Below are positions 8,771-16,295 of a DNA stretch of 64,000 bases, one piece after another (position 1 is the stretch's first letter; each line of letters begins with the position of its first letter). Source of the stretch: Serratia nematodiphila DZ0503SBS1. Its GTDB lineage: Bacteria; Pseudomonadota; Gammaproteobacteria; Enterobacterales; Enterobacteriaceae. The notes below the pieces were generated by a model. It did no database searches. It worked only from the letters and a program-made list of their open reading frames with translations, and was not told the origin of the DNA. The stretch spans positions 248,001-312,000 of the forward strand of contig NZ_JPUX01000001.1 in assembly GCF_000738675.1 (NCBI RefSeq), in the 5' to 3' direction. The position numbers and the translations under genes are program-made.

Positions 8771-9625
8771 TTATATCAACCCGCAAAACACCGTCAGACG
8801 CTGGGCCAGCGCCAGCGTGGCGGCGGGGGCGCCGTCGCGGTAGTAGAGCGCCAGTTCGAAGCTGTCTATCGGCGGCAATCCTTCGGCCGCCCCCAGCACC
8901 CGGTGCGTGGGTAAACGACAGCCGGCCGGCAGCAGGGTGACGCCCAGCCCGGCGGCGGAAGCGGCGGTCAGCGCCGCCAGGCTGGCGCTGCTGTAGCCGA
9001 TGCGCCAGCGTTTGCCGAGGTTGTCGAGCGCCTGGCACAGCTCGTCGCGGTACAGGCCGCTGAGCGGAAACACCGCCAGTGGCACCGGCGATTGTTCGAT
9101 GGCCGGGAAGGCCAGGCTGTCCAGCCACAGCAGCGGTTCCGGCCGCGCGGCGCGCGGCGGTTGCTGGCGGCGCTGCTTCACCAGGATCAGATCCAGCTCT
9201 TCACGCGCGTAGGCGCTGTGCAGATCGGCGCTCAGGCCGCTGGCGACGTCCAGCCGCAGGTGCGGGTGCTCGCGGCTGAATTCCGCCAGCAGCTCGGTGG
9301 TGGGCACGGCGAAATCTTCCGGCATACCGATTCGCAGCACGCCGTCGCGCCAGATGCCGGTCAGCGCGTCATGGGCTTCTTCATTCAGCGCGATAATGCG
9401 GCGCGCGTAGCTCAACAGCTTGACGCCTTCTTCGGTCAGCAGCACCTGATGCGAGGAGCGTTCAAACAGCGGCTTGCCCAGCATCTCTTCCAGCCGGCGC
9501 ACCTGCTGGCTGACGGTGGACTGCGACAAGAACACCCGCTCTGCGGCGCGGGTGAAGCTGTTGCTGTCGCACACGGCGACGAAGCTGAGCAGCAGCTGCG
9601 GATTGAACATCGGGTAGCGATTCAT
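8771..9625 (-). CDS. LysR-family transcriptional regulator
   Basis: 284 residues (ATG 9625; an in-frame ATG at 9610 is equally possible). Clear LysR HTH: LLLSFVAVCDSNSFTRAAE then LSQSTVSQQVRRLEEMLGKPLF, followed by an effector domain. Divergent from a CynX-type transporter gene with about 125 bp between, and codirectional with the amidohydrolase 130 bp downstream. It likely regulates one or both. Confidence 0.85.
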   Translation of the reverse strand: MNRYPMFNPQLLLSFVAVCDSNSFTRAAERVFLSQSTVSQQVRRLEEMLGKPLFERSSHQVLLTEEGVKLLSYARRIIALNEEAHDALTGIWRDGVLRIGMPEDFAVPTTELLAEFSREHPHLRLDVASGLSADLHSAYAREELDLILVKQRRQQPPRAARPEPLLWLDSLAFPAIEQSPVPLAVFPLSGLYRDELCQALDNLGKRWRIGYSSASLAALTAASAAGLGVTLLPAGCRLPTHRVLGAAEGLPPIDSFELALYYRDGAPAATLALAQRLTVFCGLI

Positions 9626-9751
9626 TTTCCCACTGTTGGCTATTTTATTATTTAATTTCCCAATACTAGCGGCGTTGCCTACAGTAACGCAACGCTGCGG
9701 CGATCGCGCTGTGACGCCGCACTCTTCATTTTGCAGTACCAGGAATATACC

Positions 9752-10951
9752 GTGTTAAATCATTCTGTTAATTCACCTTCTCCACGTCGCTGGCTCAACC
9801 CTCTGTTGCTGGCGCTGGTGTTGATCGGCCTGAACATGCGGCCGCTGTTGACTTCGATCGGCCCGTTGCTGCCGACGTTGCGCCAGGCCACCGGGCTGAG
9901 TTTTGGCGGCGCGGCGCTGCTGACCACGCTGCCGGTGCTGATGATGGGGCTGATGGCGCTGGCGGGCGGCGCCATCAACCGACTGTTCAGCGAACGCAGC
10001 GCCGTGGCGTTGAGCCTGCTGGCGATCGGGCTGGGCGCGCTTTGGCGCGAACTGGCCCCCGGCAGCGTGCAACTGTTAATGAGCGCGGTGCTGGGCGGGC
10101 TCGGCATCGGGGTGATCCAGGCGGTGATGCCCGGCATCATCAAGCATCACTTCCTTAAAAGCATGGCGCTGGTGGCGGGGCTGTGGTCGGCGGCGCTGAT
10201 GGGCGGCGGCGGGCTGGGTGCGGCGATCACCCCATGGCTGATGAGCGCGGGGCATGACTGGCACAGCGCGCTGGCCTGGTGGGCGTTGCCGGCCCTGGTG
10301 GCGCTATTGGCCTGGTGGCCGGTCAGCCGCGGGCTGTCTCGCCTGGGCGCGGCGGGCGAACACCGCGGCTCAAGCCTGCTGCGCAACCGGCGCGCCTGGC
10401 TGCTCGGCGCCTATTTCGGCCTGATCAACGGCGGCTATACCAGCCTGATCGCCTGGCTGCCGCCGTATTACATGCAGCTTGGCTGGCAGCCGCAGGCCAG
10501 CGGTTCGCTGCTGGCGCTGATGACCTTTGGCCAGGTGATGGGCGCGCTGCTGCTGCCAGCGCTGGCGCGCAATCATGACCGGCGGCCGCTGCTGCTGCTG
10601 GCGCTGATGATGCAACTGATCGGCTTTATCGGCCTGATTTATCTGCCGCAGACGTTGCCGTGGCTGTGGGTGTTGCTTTCCGGGCTGGGGCTGGGCGGCG
10701 CGTTCCCGCTGTGCCTGGTGCTGGCGCTCGATCACCTGCACCAGCCGGCGGCGGCCGGGCGGCTGGTGGCCTTTATGCAGGGCGTCGGGTTTCTGCTGGC
10801 GGGCGTGACGCCCTACCTCTCCGGCCTGCTGCGCGACTACAGCGGCGGCTTCGAGCTGGACTGGCAGATCCATGCGCTGCTGGTGGTGGTGCTGATCGCC
10901 ATTACCTGGCGCTTCCACCCGCACAGCTACCGACGGGCGTTCGCCGAATAA
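9752..10951 (+). CDS. CynX/NimT-type MFS transporter
   Basis: 399 residues from GTG 9752, which has AGGAA nine bases upstream; the open frame extends 21 bp further. The NPLLLALVLIGLNMRPLLTS opening, with the conserved N-R-P in TM1, is the signature of the CynX/NimT cyanate-nitroimidazole branch of the major facilitator superfamily. Twelve hydrophobic segments are seen. Substrate unknown; the neighbouring LysR gene and amidohydrolase suggest import of a small nitrogenous compound or export of its breakdown product. Confidence 0.84.
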   Translation: MLNHSVNSPSPRRWLNPLLLALVLIGLNMRPLLTSIGPLLPTLRQATGLSFGGAALLTTLPVLMMGLMALAGGAINRLFSERSAVALSLLAIGLGALWRELAPGSVQLLMSAVLGGLGIGVIQAVMPGIIKHHFLKSMALVAGLWSAALMGGGGLGAAITPWLMSAGHDWHSALAWWALPALVALLAWWPVSRGLSRLGAAGEHRGSSLLRNRRAWLLGAYFGLINGGYTSLIAWLPPYYMQLGWQPQASGSLLALMTFGQVMGALLLPALARNHDRRPLLLLALMMQLIGFIGLIYLPQTLPWLWVLLSGLGLGGAFPLCLVLALDHLHQPAAAGRLVAFMQGVGFLLAGVTPYLSGLLRDYSGGFELDWQIHALLVVVLIAITWRFHPHSYRRAFAE

Positions 10952-11026
10952 TATTTCTGTCATTGCCGCTCCCTATAGTGACGTTGCTTTTACTTCTGGG
11001 CGATAACAACGAAAAGGGATAATGAC

Positions 11027-12370
11027 ATGCACAACACCAAAACCCGGCTGGCGCTGCTGGTCGGCTGCATGGCGCTGAGCGCCAACCTGTGGGCCGAGGC
11101 GCAGCCGGTGCAGGCGACGCTGGCCGGGCATGCGCTGCTGCCGGTGAAATCCACCGTTGCCACACCGAAGGACGCGCCGAGCGATCTGCAGCAGAGCGGC
11201 AAATACACCAGCGGCAAACGCATCACCGAGCTGGGCAGCGTGGCGGGCAAATCCGCCGATCGCCTGACCGGGATCGGCCTGCCGATCAACGGCCAGCCGC
11301 TGCAGGGCCACTCCGGCATCAAACACATGCCCGACGGCACTTACTGGGTGCTGACCGACAATGGTTTCGGCAGCAAGGCCAACTCGCCGGACGCCATGCT
11401 GTACCTCAACCACTACAAGATCGATTTCAAAGACGGCACGGTCGCGCCGCTGAAGACGGTGTTCCTGCACGATCCGGATAAAAAGGTGCCGTTCCACATC
11501 ATCAACGAGAGCACCGAGCAGCGCTATCTGACCGGCAGCGATTTCGATCCGGAAAGCTTCCAGTTTGCCGACGATGCCTTGTGGATCGGCGAAGAATTTG
11601 GGCCTTACCTGATCAAGGCCGACCTGAACGGCAAAGTGCTGGCGGTGTTCGACACCCAGGTGGATGGCAAAGTAGTGAAATCGCCGGACAACCCGACGCT
11701 GACCCTGCCGGGCGCGCCGGACGGCAAACAGAACTTCCAGGTGGCGCGTTCCAAAGGCTTTGAAGGCATGGCTGCCTCGCCGGACGGCAGCAAGCTGTAC
11801 CCGCTGCTGGAAGGGGCGCTGTGGGACGGCGAACAGTTCGAGAACGTCGGCGGCAAACGCTACCTGCGGGTGCTGGAGTTCGACGTCAAACAGCAGGCCT
11901 GGACCGGCCGCAGCTGGCAGTACGTACTGGAAGACAACCAGAACGCCATCGGCGACTTCAACATGATCGACGCCACCCACGGGCTGGTGATCGAGCGCGA
12001 CAACGGCGAAGGCACGCCGGACAAAGCCTGCGCCGCCGGTGCGCCAACCGACAACTGCTTCAGCCAGGTAGCCAAGTTCAAGCGAGTGTATAAAATCGCT
12101 TTCTCGGACGCCAACGTCGGCAAACCGGTCGAGAAACTGGGTTATATCGACCTGATGAACATTCAGGATCCGAACAAGCTGGCGCGCAAGCCGCTGAACG
12201 ACGGCGTGCTGACCTTCCCGTTCTTCACCATCGAGAACGTGGACGTGGTGGACGCCAACCACATCATCGTCGGCAACGACAACAACTTCCCTTTCTCCTC
12301 CAGCCGCCAGCCCAATATGGCGGATGACAACGAGTTCATCCTGCTGGACGTGAAGGATTTCCTGAAGTAG
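11027..12370 (+). CDS. Secreted phytase-like esterase (esterase-like activity of phytase family)
   Basis: 447 residues with a signal peptide (KTRLALLVGCMALSANLWA). The body is a beta-propeller-type sequence with the blocks HSGIKHMPDGTYWVLTDNGFG, DPESFQFADDALWIGEEFGPYL, KGFEGMAASPDGSKLYPLLEG and VVDANHIIVGNDNNFPFS, which are typical of the periplasmic 'esterase-like activity of phytase' family. Acidic residues on the propeller probably bind calcium. It has its own ribosome site (AAAAGGGATAATGAC). No partner gene is evident; it ends about 100 bp before selC. Confidence 0.82.
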   Translation: MHNTKTRLALLVGCMALSANLWAEAQPVQATLAGHALLPVKSTVATPKDAPSDLQQSGKYTSGKRITELGSVAGKSADRLTGIGLPINGQPLQGHSGIKHMPDGTYWVLTDNGFGSKANSPDAMLYLNHYKIDFKDGTVAPLKTVFLHDPDKKVPFHIINESTEQRYLTGSDFDPESFQFADDALWIGEEFGPYLIKADLNGKVLAVFDTQVDGKVVKSPDNPTLTLPGAPDGKQNFQVARSKGFEGMAASPDGSKLYPLLEGALWDGEQFENVGGKRYLRVLEFDVKQQAWTGRSWQYVLEDNQNAIGDFNMIDATHGLVIERDNGEGTPDKACAAGAPTDNCFSQVAKFKRVYKIAFSDANVGKPVEKLGYIDLMNIQDPNKLARKPLNDGVLTFPFFTIENVDVVDANHIIVGNDNNFPFSSSRQPNMADDNEFILLDVKDFLK

Positions 12371-12412
12371 CGCTCCCCGGCCGCCGAATCGCCGACGGCC
12401 GCCATTTCCCGC

Positions 12413-12441
12413 TTAGCGCAGCGAACAAACTGCGCTATAAT
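12413..12441 (+). promoter_or_regulatory. selC promoter (candidate)
   Basis: A perfect -10 box TATAAT at 12436-12441 lies 26 bp before the tRNA, with a G+C-rich stretch just after it as expected for stable-RNA promoters. A -35 like TTAGCG at about 12413-12418 has the right spacing. Confidence 0.55.
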
Positions 12442-12467
12442 CAGCGCCTTGCTTCCCTCTTCTCCAA

Positions 12468-12562
12468 GGAAGATCCTCGTCCCCGGTGGGGCGGCCGGAC
12501 TTCAAATCCGGTTGGGGCCGCCAGCGGTCCTGGGCAGGTTCGACTCCTGTGATCTTCCGCCA
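12468..12562 (+). tRNA. selC: tRNA-Sec (selenocysteine tRNA, anticodon TCA)
   Basis: 95 nt, the exact length of E. coli selC and longer than any ordinary tRNA. The acceptor GGAAGATC pairs with GATCTTCC, followed by GCCA. Anticodon TCA is at 12502-12504 inside a GGAC-TTCAAAT-CC loop. The long variable arm (GGGGCCGCCAGCGGTCC region) and the GGTTCGACTCC T-arm are all present. Its 3' end serves as the integration site of the island that follows; the gene remains intact because the island supplies an identical 3' end. Confidence 0.97.
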
Positions 12563-12563
12563 A
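12543..12563 (+). repeat. Left attachment site (att) of the selC island
   Basis: The 3' end of selC, ACTCCTGTGATCTTCCGCCA plus one more A, occurs again in the same orientation at 40103-40123. The integrase gene starts 160 bp downstream. Tyrosine integrases of the P4 type usually recombine at such tRNA 3' ends. Confidence 0.9.
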
Positions 12564-12674
12564 AGCTTGTCCGGGTGGTTCCTGTGATGTCCATTAAAAT
12601 GCATTAAATCAATTGATTATGTGATTCTATTGTCCGCTGGTATCCGTGCGTTACCGCCTGAATCCGAGAAAAAT

Positions 12675-12724
12675 GTGTATAATGGTGCGTATAATGTTTT
12701 TATACACAGAATCCACTTATACAC
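12675..12724 (+). promoter_or_regulatory. int promoter with repeated operator TTATACAC
   Basis: GTGTATAA at 12675-12682 is the reverse complement of TTATACAC, which occurs at 12700-12707 and again at 12717-12724, the last copy directly abutting the integrase ATG. A TATAAT-like box lies at 12690-12695. A binding site touching the start codon could block both transcription and translation. Binding by Int or AlpA is inference. Confidence 0.5.
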
Positions 12725-13915
12725 ATGCTCCTAACTGACTTACAAATTCGACGTTCCAAGCCGCAGGAAAAACCCTACACCCTCAACGATGGCCAAGGCC
12801 TGTCTCTCCTTATCAACACTGACGGGAGTAAAGGTTGGCGTTTTCGCTATCGCTATGCTGGAAAAGCCAAGCTAATGTCCTTTGGTACCTACCCTTTGGT
12901 AACGCTGGCCGACGCGCGAGAAAAGCGCGGAGAGGCCCGTAAGCAAGTTGCTAATGGCATTGACCCTGTAGCCGAGAAAAAGGCGCAAAAGCTCGCTCAG
13001 AAGCTTTCTGTTGAGAATTCCTTTGAAGCTATTAGCCGCGAGTGGCACACGAACAAGGCTGACCGGTGGACTCTGGCCTACAGGGAAGAAATCATGCGTA
13101 CCTTTGAGCAGGATGTGTTTCCGTACATTGGTCAACGTCCGATTGCAGAAATTAAGCCCTTAGAGCTGCTGGAAGTGCTGCGGCGCATTGAGAAGCGCGG
13201 AGCATTGGAAAAGACCCGTAAGGTACGCCAGCGCTGCGGAGAGGTATTCCGCTACGCAATTATTACCGGTAGGGCGGAATATAACCCGGCCCCAGATCTC
13301 GCCAGTGCGCTGGCTGTGCCTAAGCAAAAGCACCATCCGTTCCTTTCTGCTGAAGAGCTGCCTTACTTTGTTAAGGACTTGGAAGGGTATACCGGCAGCA
13401 TCATCACGAAGAATGCAGCGAAGATCGTTATGCTGACCGGTGTGCGCACGCAAGAAATGCGCTTTGCTACATGGGAGGAGATAGATTTTGAACGGGGTAT
13501 CTGGGAGATTCCCGCCGAGCGCATGAAAATGCGCCGCCCGCACATTGTACCGCTCTCTACTCAGGCGGTTGAATTGCTTAAACAGCTGCAACCGATCACA
13601 GGTCACTATCCTTACATTTTCATTGGACGAAACAATCGCAGGAAACCCATAAGTAAAGAAAGCGTGAATCAGGTAATAGAGCTGCTGGGGTATAAGGGGC
13701 GAGCCACCGGTCACGGTTTCAGGCATACGATGTCTACTATTTTGCATGAGCAAGGGTTTGACTCTGCCTGGATAGAGATGCAACTCGCCCATGTAGACAA
13801 GAACGGCATTCGTGGCACATACAACCATGCCCAGTACCTTGAGAAGCGTCGTGACATGTTGCAGTGGTACGCCGATTTTATCGCGGGTTTGGCCCAGCGA
13901 CCTCACCGTCAATAA
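12725..13915 (+). CDS. int: P4-type tyrosine integrase
   Basis: 396 residues. N-terminal DUF4102-type arm-binding domain (LTDLQIRRSKPQEKPYTLNDGQGLSLLI), core-binding domain in the middle, and a C-terminal catalytic domain with the Arg in LTGVRTQEMRFATW (about residue 240), the HGFRHTMST box (about 330) and the nucleophile Tyr in RGTYNHAQYLEKRRDMLQWY (about 365). It catalyses site-specific recombination at the selC 3' end, 160 bp upstream. All catalytic residues are intact, so the island may still excise if an AlpA-type excisionase works. Confidence 0.95.
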   Translation: MLLTDLQIRRSKPQEKPYTLNDGQGLSLLINTDGSKGWRFRYRYAGKAKLMSFGTYPLVTLADAREKRGEARKQVANGIDPVAEKKAQKLAQKLSVENSFEAISREWHTNKADRWTLAYREEIMRTFEQDVFPYIGQRPIAEIKPLELLEVLRRIEKRGALEKTRKVRQRCGEVFRYAIITGRAEYNPAPDLASALAVPKQKHHPFLSAEELPYFVKDLEGYTGSIITKNAAKIVMLTGVRTQEMRFATWEEIDFERGIWEIPAERMKMRRPHIVPLSTQAVELLKQLQPITGHYPYIFIGRNNRRKPISKESVNQVIELLGYKGRATGHGFRHTMSTILHEQGFDSAWIEMQLAHVDKNGIRGTYNHAQYLEKRRDMLQWYADFIAGLAQRPHRQ

Positions 13916-14124
13916 ATCGTTAAAACCCCCTGGCGCGCAATGCTACCCCCGCCTCGCCTGCGCGCTTCATGTGTCGCTTTTCATGCAGTTGCATGAACGG
14001 CCGCAGGCCGCGCCAGTACTGGCGTGGCAGGGGATAAAAAATGCATTTTCTTGCATGCAAAATCATGCACTCCATGCATGCACGCGTTATTTGACACCCG
14101 CTAGCCAGGAAAAAGGCTGTTTTC

Positions 14125-14135
14125 GGGGGGGGGGG
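14125..14135 (+). repeat. Homopolymeric tract of 11 G
   Basis: Eleven consecutive G follow TTTTC, in non-coding DNA between int and the candidate origin. Length may vary by slippage or be a sequencing artefact. Confidence 0.8.
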
Positions 14136-14246
14136 AGATAGTGCGATGGGAGTGGGCCTACTGTATTTTTCCCGCCAGCGCTTTCTTTGCAGCCGCCTCA
14201 GATATTGATTGCAAAATCACCTCTGCGGTTTTAGTTCTTCTTTAAA

Positions 14247-14351
14247 CTCTTCACTACTGTTCACTTAGATAAAAAAGTAGTTAAATCAATAAATAAACTG
14301 TGATGAGTTATTTCTTCACTCATCACCCGGTGTTCACTGCTGTTCACTCGG
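14247..14351. repeat. Candidate P4-type replication origin with TGTTCACT repeats
   Basis: CTGTTCACT or close variants occur at 14257-14265, 14331-14337 and 14340-14348, with further TCTTCACT copies at 14248-14255 and 14313-14320. The reverse complement, AGTGAACAG, resembles the GGTGAACA-type repeats that the P4 alpha primase-helicase binds at its origin. They flank an AT-rich stretch (14266-14312) suitable for unwinding. The island encodes an alpha-like protein at 16296-18644, so an origin is expected. Comparison with P4 is from memory. Confidence 0.45.
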
Positions 14352-14639
14352 CTAAGAAGGGTCTTTTCTCTGGCTAGCCTGGGGTTGCACCTGTGAGCCT
14401 GTTTCTGCCTATTAATAAACGGCTATTCATGGCTTGTTCATTTCTTCGGGTTTGCCAAGGTTTGCCAATAAAGGTCAATATTAACCTATATGCCCATTTG
14501 GTTGAAAAATAGGCATAAAAGCTGTCCCACCACACAACAACGCCTTGTTGCCACCCCGGTAAATATTCACATAATAGGGCGCTACCGAAGTTCACACAGT
14601 CCCGGCCAGCGTTGGCCGGACACAAAGAGGTAGCGTTTT

Positions 14640-14903
14640 ATGTTGACCGTTTCCACCCCCACTCCATCCACCCTGTCGCCGGTTATTCCTGGCAGTTACA
14701 CCCCGCGCGAGCGCTTTATCCGCCTGCCGGAAGTGCTCTACACCACCGGCTTGTCCCGCTCCACCGTGTACGAGATGATGAGCCGCCGGCAGTTCCCGGC
14801 TCAGGTCTCCCTCGGCGGTAAAAACGTCGCCTGGCTGGCCTCTGAGGTCGAGCAGTGGATGGACGAACGTATCGCTAACCGTCACCAGGAGGCCGCCGCA
14901 TGA
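14640..14903 (+). CDS. alpA: AlpA-family regulator/excisionase
   Basis: 87 residues. The core RFIRLPEVLYTTGLSRSTVYEM, then MSRRQFPAQVSLGGKNVAW and ASEVEQWMDERIA, is a MerR-like winged-helix HTH of the AlpA/Vis family. In P4 and related elements this small protein represses the late promoter and promotes excision with the integrase. A GAGG site precedes the ATG. Its 3' end overlaps the next gene by 4 bp. Confidence 0.9.
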   Translation: MLTVSTPTPSTLSPVIPGSYTPRERFIRLPEVLYTTGLSRSTVYEMMSRRQFPAQVSLGGKNVAWLASEVEQWMDERIANRHQEAAA

Positions 14904-15145
14904 TGCAGTTAACCTTGGGTCGCCAGCACTTTACCCTGAGCGACAACGACGCACTGTTTATCGCGGAAGCTATCCTGTTGCAGCGCAAGCAGCCGGATAT
15001 CGTCTTGCCGGAGCACCGCAGCGAAAAACATGGCGTTATTCGTCTGGCGAGTCGCCAGGCCGAACCGCGCCTGTTCCGTGCCGGGCCGGTGCCGCTGACC
15101 AGCGTGGCTGCCGATACTCGCAACGACCCACTGACCGACTGTTGA
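14900..15145 (+). CDS. Small P4-type protein of unknown function
   Basis: 81 residues, ATGATG start overlapping the alpA stop. Sequence QLTLGRQHFTLSDNDALFIA, then LLQRKQPDIVLPEHR; no enzyme motif, no TM segment. Position and size match the small conserved genes after alpA in P4-like elements. Function unknown. Confidence 0.65.
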   Translation: MMQLTLGRQHFTLSDNDALFIAEAILLQRKQPDIVLPEHRSEKHGVIRLASRQAEPRLFRAGPVPLTSVAADTRNDPLTDC

Positions 15146-15245
15146 TCACTATGCGATCGATTGAACGTCCGGGGGCGTCTTACGGCTTGCCCCCACGTCC
15201 GGCCCTGCGCTATAGTCCTCCCGCTGCCGCACAATCGGCAGCCGG

Positions 15246-15495
15246 GCGTGAGAACCCGTGTTACTCAATGGCGACACAACACGCGCCTTGCGTGTTTTTT
15301 TATGTCGCAGCCTTTGCTTGCTCATTTTTTGCGCGGTGGATGTTATGCTATCGCAGCAGTCAATCAATGGTGGCTCAGGCGGGGCAGCCTTCGGGCTGGC
15401 CGGTATTCATTGAGGCCGGTTTCTCACCCCCGTCTGGGCTACCACCCTTGCGTGAGAACTTCGGTGGTAGCAATAACCATGACTCAATGGAGGCT
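15246..15495 (+). ncRNA. Candidate P4 CI-like immunity RNA region
   Basis: A repeated word GCGTGAGAAC at 15246-15255 and 15450-15459 is each time followed by ACTCAATGG, and TTCTCAC (complement of GTGAGAA) lies between them at 15421-15427. In P4 the immunity RNA CI is made from this position and pairs with complementary repeats in the leader to cause early termination. A strong terminator follows the first repeat. The layout fits, but no RNA ends can be seen from DNA alone. Confidence 0.35.
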
Positions 15496-15693
15496 GCCAC
15501 CATGGCTACGACCCTCACCCCGACTCACCCTACATTCTGCTTTTTGTTTGCGGCCGTGCGCCGTTCTGCGCTGACTGCCGCCCCGCGTATCGTGCGCATC
15601 GTGGCGGATTCTGAGCGCAACGCCCGCCGCGTGCTGGCCCGTGATTATGTGTTGTCCTTTGCCGGTCGTCTGCCGGTTAAGGCGGCAGCATGA
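15268..15693 (+). CDS. Ash/Icd-like P4 protein (host cell-division inhibitor-like)
   Basis: The frame from ATG 15268 gives 141 residues: an Ash-like part (VAAFACSFFARWMLCYRSSQ, then MVAQAGQPSGWPVFIEAG) joined to an Icd-like part (FLFAAVRRSALTAAPRIVRI, then NARRVLARDYVLSFAGRLPV). Internal ATGs at 15487 and 15502 are in frame. The ATG at 15502 has a GGAGG site and would make only the ~63-residue Icd-like protein. Icd-type proteins are annotated as host cell-division inhibitors; neither activity is shown here. A rho-independent terminator lies inside the first part, so the long form may be made only when immunity is lifted. Confidence 0.6.
   Translation: MATQHAPCVFFYVAAFACSFFARWMLCYRSSQSMVAQAGQPSGWPVFIEAGFSPPSGLPPLRENFGGSNNHDSMEAATMATTLTPTHPTFCFLFAAVRRSALTAAPRIVRIVADSERNARRVLARDYVLSFAGRLPVKAAA
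15279..15301 (+). terminator. Terminator inside the Ash-like frame
   Basis: ACACGC-GCCTT-GCGTGT followed by seven T. It lies 12 bp into the Ash-like open frame, where P4 elements have the immunity terminator. Confidence 0.65.
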
Positions 15694-15953
15694 ACACCCT
15701 GGCCGACCGCTACTACCGCGACACCCATTACCCTATTCCGCACGCCGATTTTCTGCGTCTCCAGCATGCGCACGCCACCGGCGTGCTGTTCCTTGACCTG
15801 CTGGACACCCTCGACCTCGGCGGGCAGCGCCCCGACGTCGCGCAACAGGCATCGTTTGCTTCGGTCATTGCCTTGCTGACCGACCAGCTCGGCCACGTCG
15901 TCAACACCTGTGAATCCCAAATCCTTGCCCGCATGGAGGCCACCGCCGCATGA
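15690..15953 (+). CDS. Small P4-type protein of unknown function
   Basis: 87 residues, start overlapping the preceding stop by 4 bp and its own stop overlapping the next start (GCATGA). Sequence begins NTLADRYYRDTHYPIPHADF and is alpha-helical in appearance; no known catalytic motif. Its tight packing in the alpA-primase operon marks it as a genuine P4-module gene. Confidence 0.7.
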   Translation: MNTLADRYYRDTHYPIPHADFLRLQHAHATGVLFLDLLDTLDLGGQRPDVAQQASFASVIALLTDQLGHVVNTCESQILARMEATAA

Positions 15954-16285
15954 ACACCTCATCCTGTTTACCGATTGAAGTCCGCACCGCCGTTTTTCGC
16001 CGCGCCGTGGCACAAGCCTATTTGGACACCTGTGCCTTTTACCGGGTGAGTCTGGGGTACACGCTGGACGAGCTGCAGATGACGATTGCCCTGCGCCTGG
16101 AGGGGCATTTTGTGCGTCAGTACGGCGCAGAAGACGGCATGGACATGGCGTGCACCATGCTGAGCGACATGGTGCAGCCGGACGTTCTGGTGGCCGCACC
16201 GCGCCTGACCGCGCTGGGGCAAAAGATGATGGACGAGCTGTGCTGCGAGCGCCTGTCGGCGGCACAGAACGCCACCGTACACTGA
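15950..16285 (+). CDS. P4-type protein (DUF5375-like)
   Basis: 111 residues, overlapping the previous gene by 4 bp. The sequence FRRAVAQAYLDTCAFYRVSL, then LDELQMTIALRLEGHFVRQYG, resembles a conserved small protein found directly before the primase in P4-like elements (DUF5375 in my recollection). Function unknown. The primase starts 10 bp downstream, so translation is likely coupled. Confidence 0.65.
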   Translation: MNTSSCLPIEVRTAVFRRAVAQAYLDTCAFYRVSLGYTLDELQMTIALRLEGHFVRQYGAEDGMDMACTMLSDMVQPDVLVAAPRLTALGQKMMDELCCERLSAAQNATVH

Positions 16286-16295
16286 GGAGAAGAGC

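Larger units (their letters stand above)
13916..14639. other. Non-coding stretch between int and alpA
   Basis: No convincing gene. It contains a 14-bp perfect palindrome CGCCAGTACTGGCG (14011-14024), a cluster of TGCATG/ATGCA words (14041-14086), an 11-G homopolymer (14125-14135) and the TTCACT-type repeats described separately. AT-rich after 14270. Probably holds the arm sites of the integrase, a replication origin and the alpA promoter. Confidence 0.6.

Noticed and set aside
7126..8940. 604-codon plus-strand frame over the amidohydrolase
   Set aside because: Low-complexity shadow of the amidohydrolase coding strand; no start site or domain.
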